In this document: in pieces, positions 5,209 to 5,857 of the stretch
Layout of the letters: each line of letters begins with the position of its first letter
Numbering within the stretch: the stretch's first letter is position 1
Source of the DNA: Candidatus Omnitrophota bacterium
GTDB lineage: Bacteria; Omnitrophota; Gorgyraeia; Velamenicoccales; Velamenicoccaceae
DNA length: 5,857 nt
NCBI GenBank assembly: GCA_028717105.1
Contig: JAQUOM010000096.1
Span: 1-5,857 of the forward strand
Direction: 5' to 3'
Notes under the pieces: generated by a model
What the model saw: the letters and a program-made list of their open reading frames with translations, nothing else
Database searches by the model: none
Told to the model about the DNA's origin: nothing
Program-made: the position numbers and the translations under genes

Positions 5209-5237
5209 ATCTTATCAATAAAACTGGACGGAGTCAA
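5209..5237 (-). promoter_or_regulatory. Sigma70-type promoter for the archease-rtcB run
   Basis: On the minus strand TTGACT (5237..5232, five of six to consensus) is followed by an optimal 17-base spacer and TAAGAT (5214..5209, four of six). Transcription would begin around 5202, giving a leader of about 180 bases before archease. The site lies in the only long protein-gene gap of the window, where an operon promoter is expected. The -35 lies within an inverted repeat. Confidence 0.6.
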
Positions 5238-5261
5238 TCCTGATGGAAACGAGGATCTCCG
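5229..5261 (-). terminator. Bulged hairpin after the HAD gene; possible terminator overlapping the promoter
   Basis: On the minus strand CGGAG-ATCCT (5261..5252) pairs with AGGAT-(TGA)-CTCCG (5241..5229), ten pairs with one 3-base bulge and a 10-base loop. GTCCAG and then TTTTATT follow, so termination of the HAD transcript is plausible but the T-run is displaced. The 3' arm contains the -35 of the predicted promoter, so termination and initiation signals share bases. Confidence 0.35.
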
Positions 5262-5266
5262 GCGCG

Positions 5267-5857
5267 TCAATCTTTTCTAATGGCCTCAAATTCCAAGTGG
5301 TTGCGTAAATCGCGATAGGAAGAAAAGATGAAATCCGCGTCTTTGAGATACACGCGGGAAAGAGACGTCTCAAGAGCGATGCACTTCATCCCTGCCCGTT
5401 TTGCGGAATGGATCCCGCAAGGCGCGTTTTCAATCACGACGGCGTCCTTCGCCCGCACATGTAGTCTTTTGAGGGCCAAAAGATACGGTTCAGGATGCGG
5501 TTTGCCGCGCCTGGCCTCGTCGCCCGTCACCGTCACGGCAAACCTTCTTAAAAAAGCCTTGGAAAGGATCTCTTCGGCCTCGTGGCGGGCCGTACCCGTC
5601 ACCAGAGCTGCCGTTACGCCCCTCTGCCCCAGAAATTTCAAAAATCCCTTTGCGCCGGGGACGAACCGACGGGAGACGATCGCCTTGAAATATTTTTCCT
5701 TGGCGGCAAGCATCCGCCGCGCCCTCTTCTCGTCAAAGGGGATCTTGTGGTCTCCCAGGATCTCTTTGATCGTCCGATACCCCGGCTGGCCTTCCCGCAG
5801 ATAGATCTCGCACGACGTCACCTTCAGGCCTTCCCGGGCATAAATCCTGCGCCAGGC
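5267..5857 (-). CDS. HAD-superfamily phosphatase, beta-phosphoglucomutase-like (partial, N-terminus beyond the window)
   Basis: The frame is open to the window edge. A GTG at 5821 could serve as a start, but the 12 codons before it (AWRRIYAREGLK) match this family's cap region, so the true start and the nucleophile motif DxDG must lie beyond 5857. Of 196 visible residues, the helical cap comes first. HAD motif II follows (VTGT at 86-89, in AALVTGTARHEA), then motif III (Lys119 in RRGKPHPEPYL), then motif IV (VVIENAPCGI, E143-N144, with Asn where ED is more usual; this occurs in the subfamily). Such enzymes are cytoplasmic Mg-dependent phosphatases or sugar-phosphate mutases; the substrate cannot be read from sequence. 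A 243-base gap with its own promoter separates it from archease, so it is probably a separate transcription unit. Confidence 0.88.
   Translation of the reverse strand, partial: AWRRIYAREGLKVTSCEIYLREGQPGYRTIKEILGDHKIPFDEKRARRMLAAKEKYFKAIVSRRFVPGAKGFLKFLGQRGVTAALVTGTARHEAEEILSKAFLRRFAVTVTGDEARRGKPHPEPYLLALKRLHVRAKDAVVIENAPCGIHSAKRAGMKCIALETSLSRVYLKDADFIFSSYRDLRNHLEFEAIRKD

Noticed and set aside
5024..5266. T-box or known riboswitch in the leader
   Set aside because: No T-box sequence, specifier stem or known riboswitch core could be recognised, and serS lies three genes downstream.

Overview
The window comes from a bacterial chromosome with moderately GC-rich coding sequence. All supported genes lie on the minus strand, so transcription runs from the right edge (5857) to the left. 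The standard code is in use, with TGA and TAA as stops. Nothing in the window fixes the lineage. The archease-RtcB pair, the Shine-Dalgarno use and the tRNA-derived repeats would suit an uncultivated lineage such as Omnitrophota, but that is a low-confidence guess.

In transcription order, a HAD-family phosphatase cut by the right edge (5857..5267) is followed by a 243-base gap. The gap holds a good sigma70-type promoter (-35 TTGACT, 17-base spacer, -10 TAAGAT, 5237..5209) and a hairpin-rich leader of about 180 bases. A compact gene run comes next: archease (5023..4598), RNA ligase rtcB (4503..3043), a two-TM bacterial PH-domain protein (3030..2470), seryl-tRNA synthetase serS (2469..1195) and a five-TM membrane protein of unknown function (1142..525). 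PH-domain gene and serS abut with no gap, and the PH-domain gene's Shine-Dalgarno directly follows the rtcB stop, so at least rtcB-PH-serS looks like one operon.

The left 445 bases hold no protein gene. They contain an intact tRNA-Ser(UGA) at 445..358, followed downstream on the same strand by two shorter tRNA-Ser-like copies at 276..217 and 138..72. The three copies recur at a period of 141-142 bases. The two short copies keep an acceptor-like stem, the long variable arm, the T arm and the GAAAACCG linker, but lack the D arm and the 5' half of the anticodon arm. Their helices are kept by different base pairs in each copy. Hairpin-forming spacers separate them, and one copy is followed by CCA.

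Functionally the run is centred on RNA: an RNA ligase (RtcB), its activator (archease), the enzyme that charges tRNA-Ser (SerRS), a tRNA-Ser, and RNAs resembling cut-down tRNA-Ser. The truncated tRNA-Ser-like tandem array is the most unusual element here.
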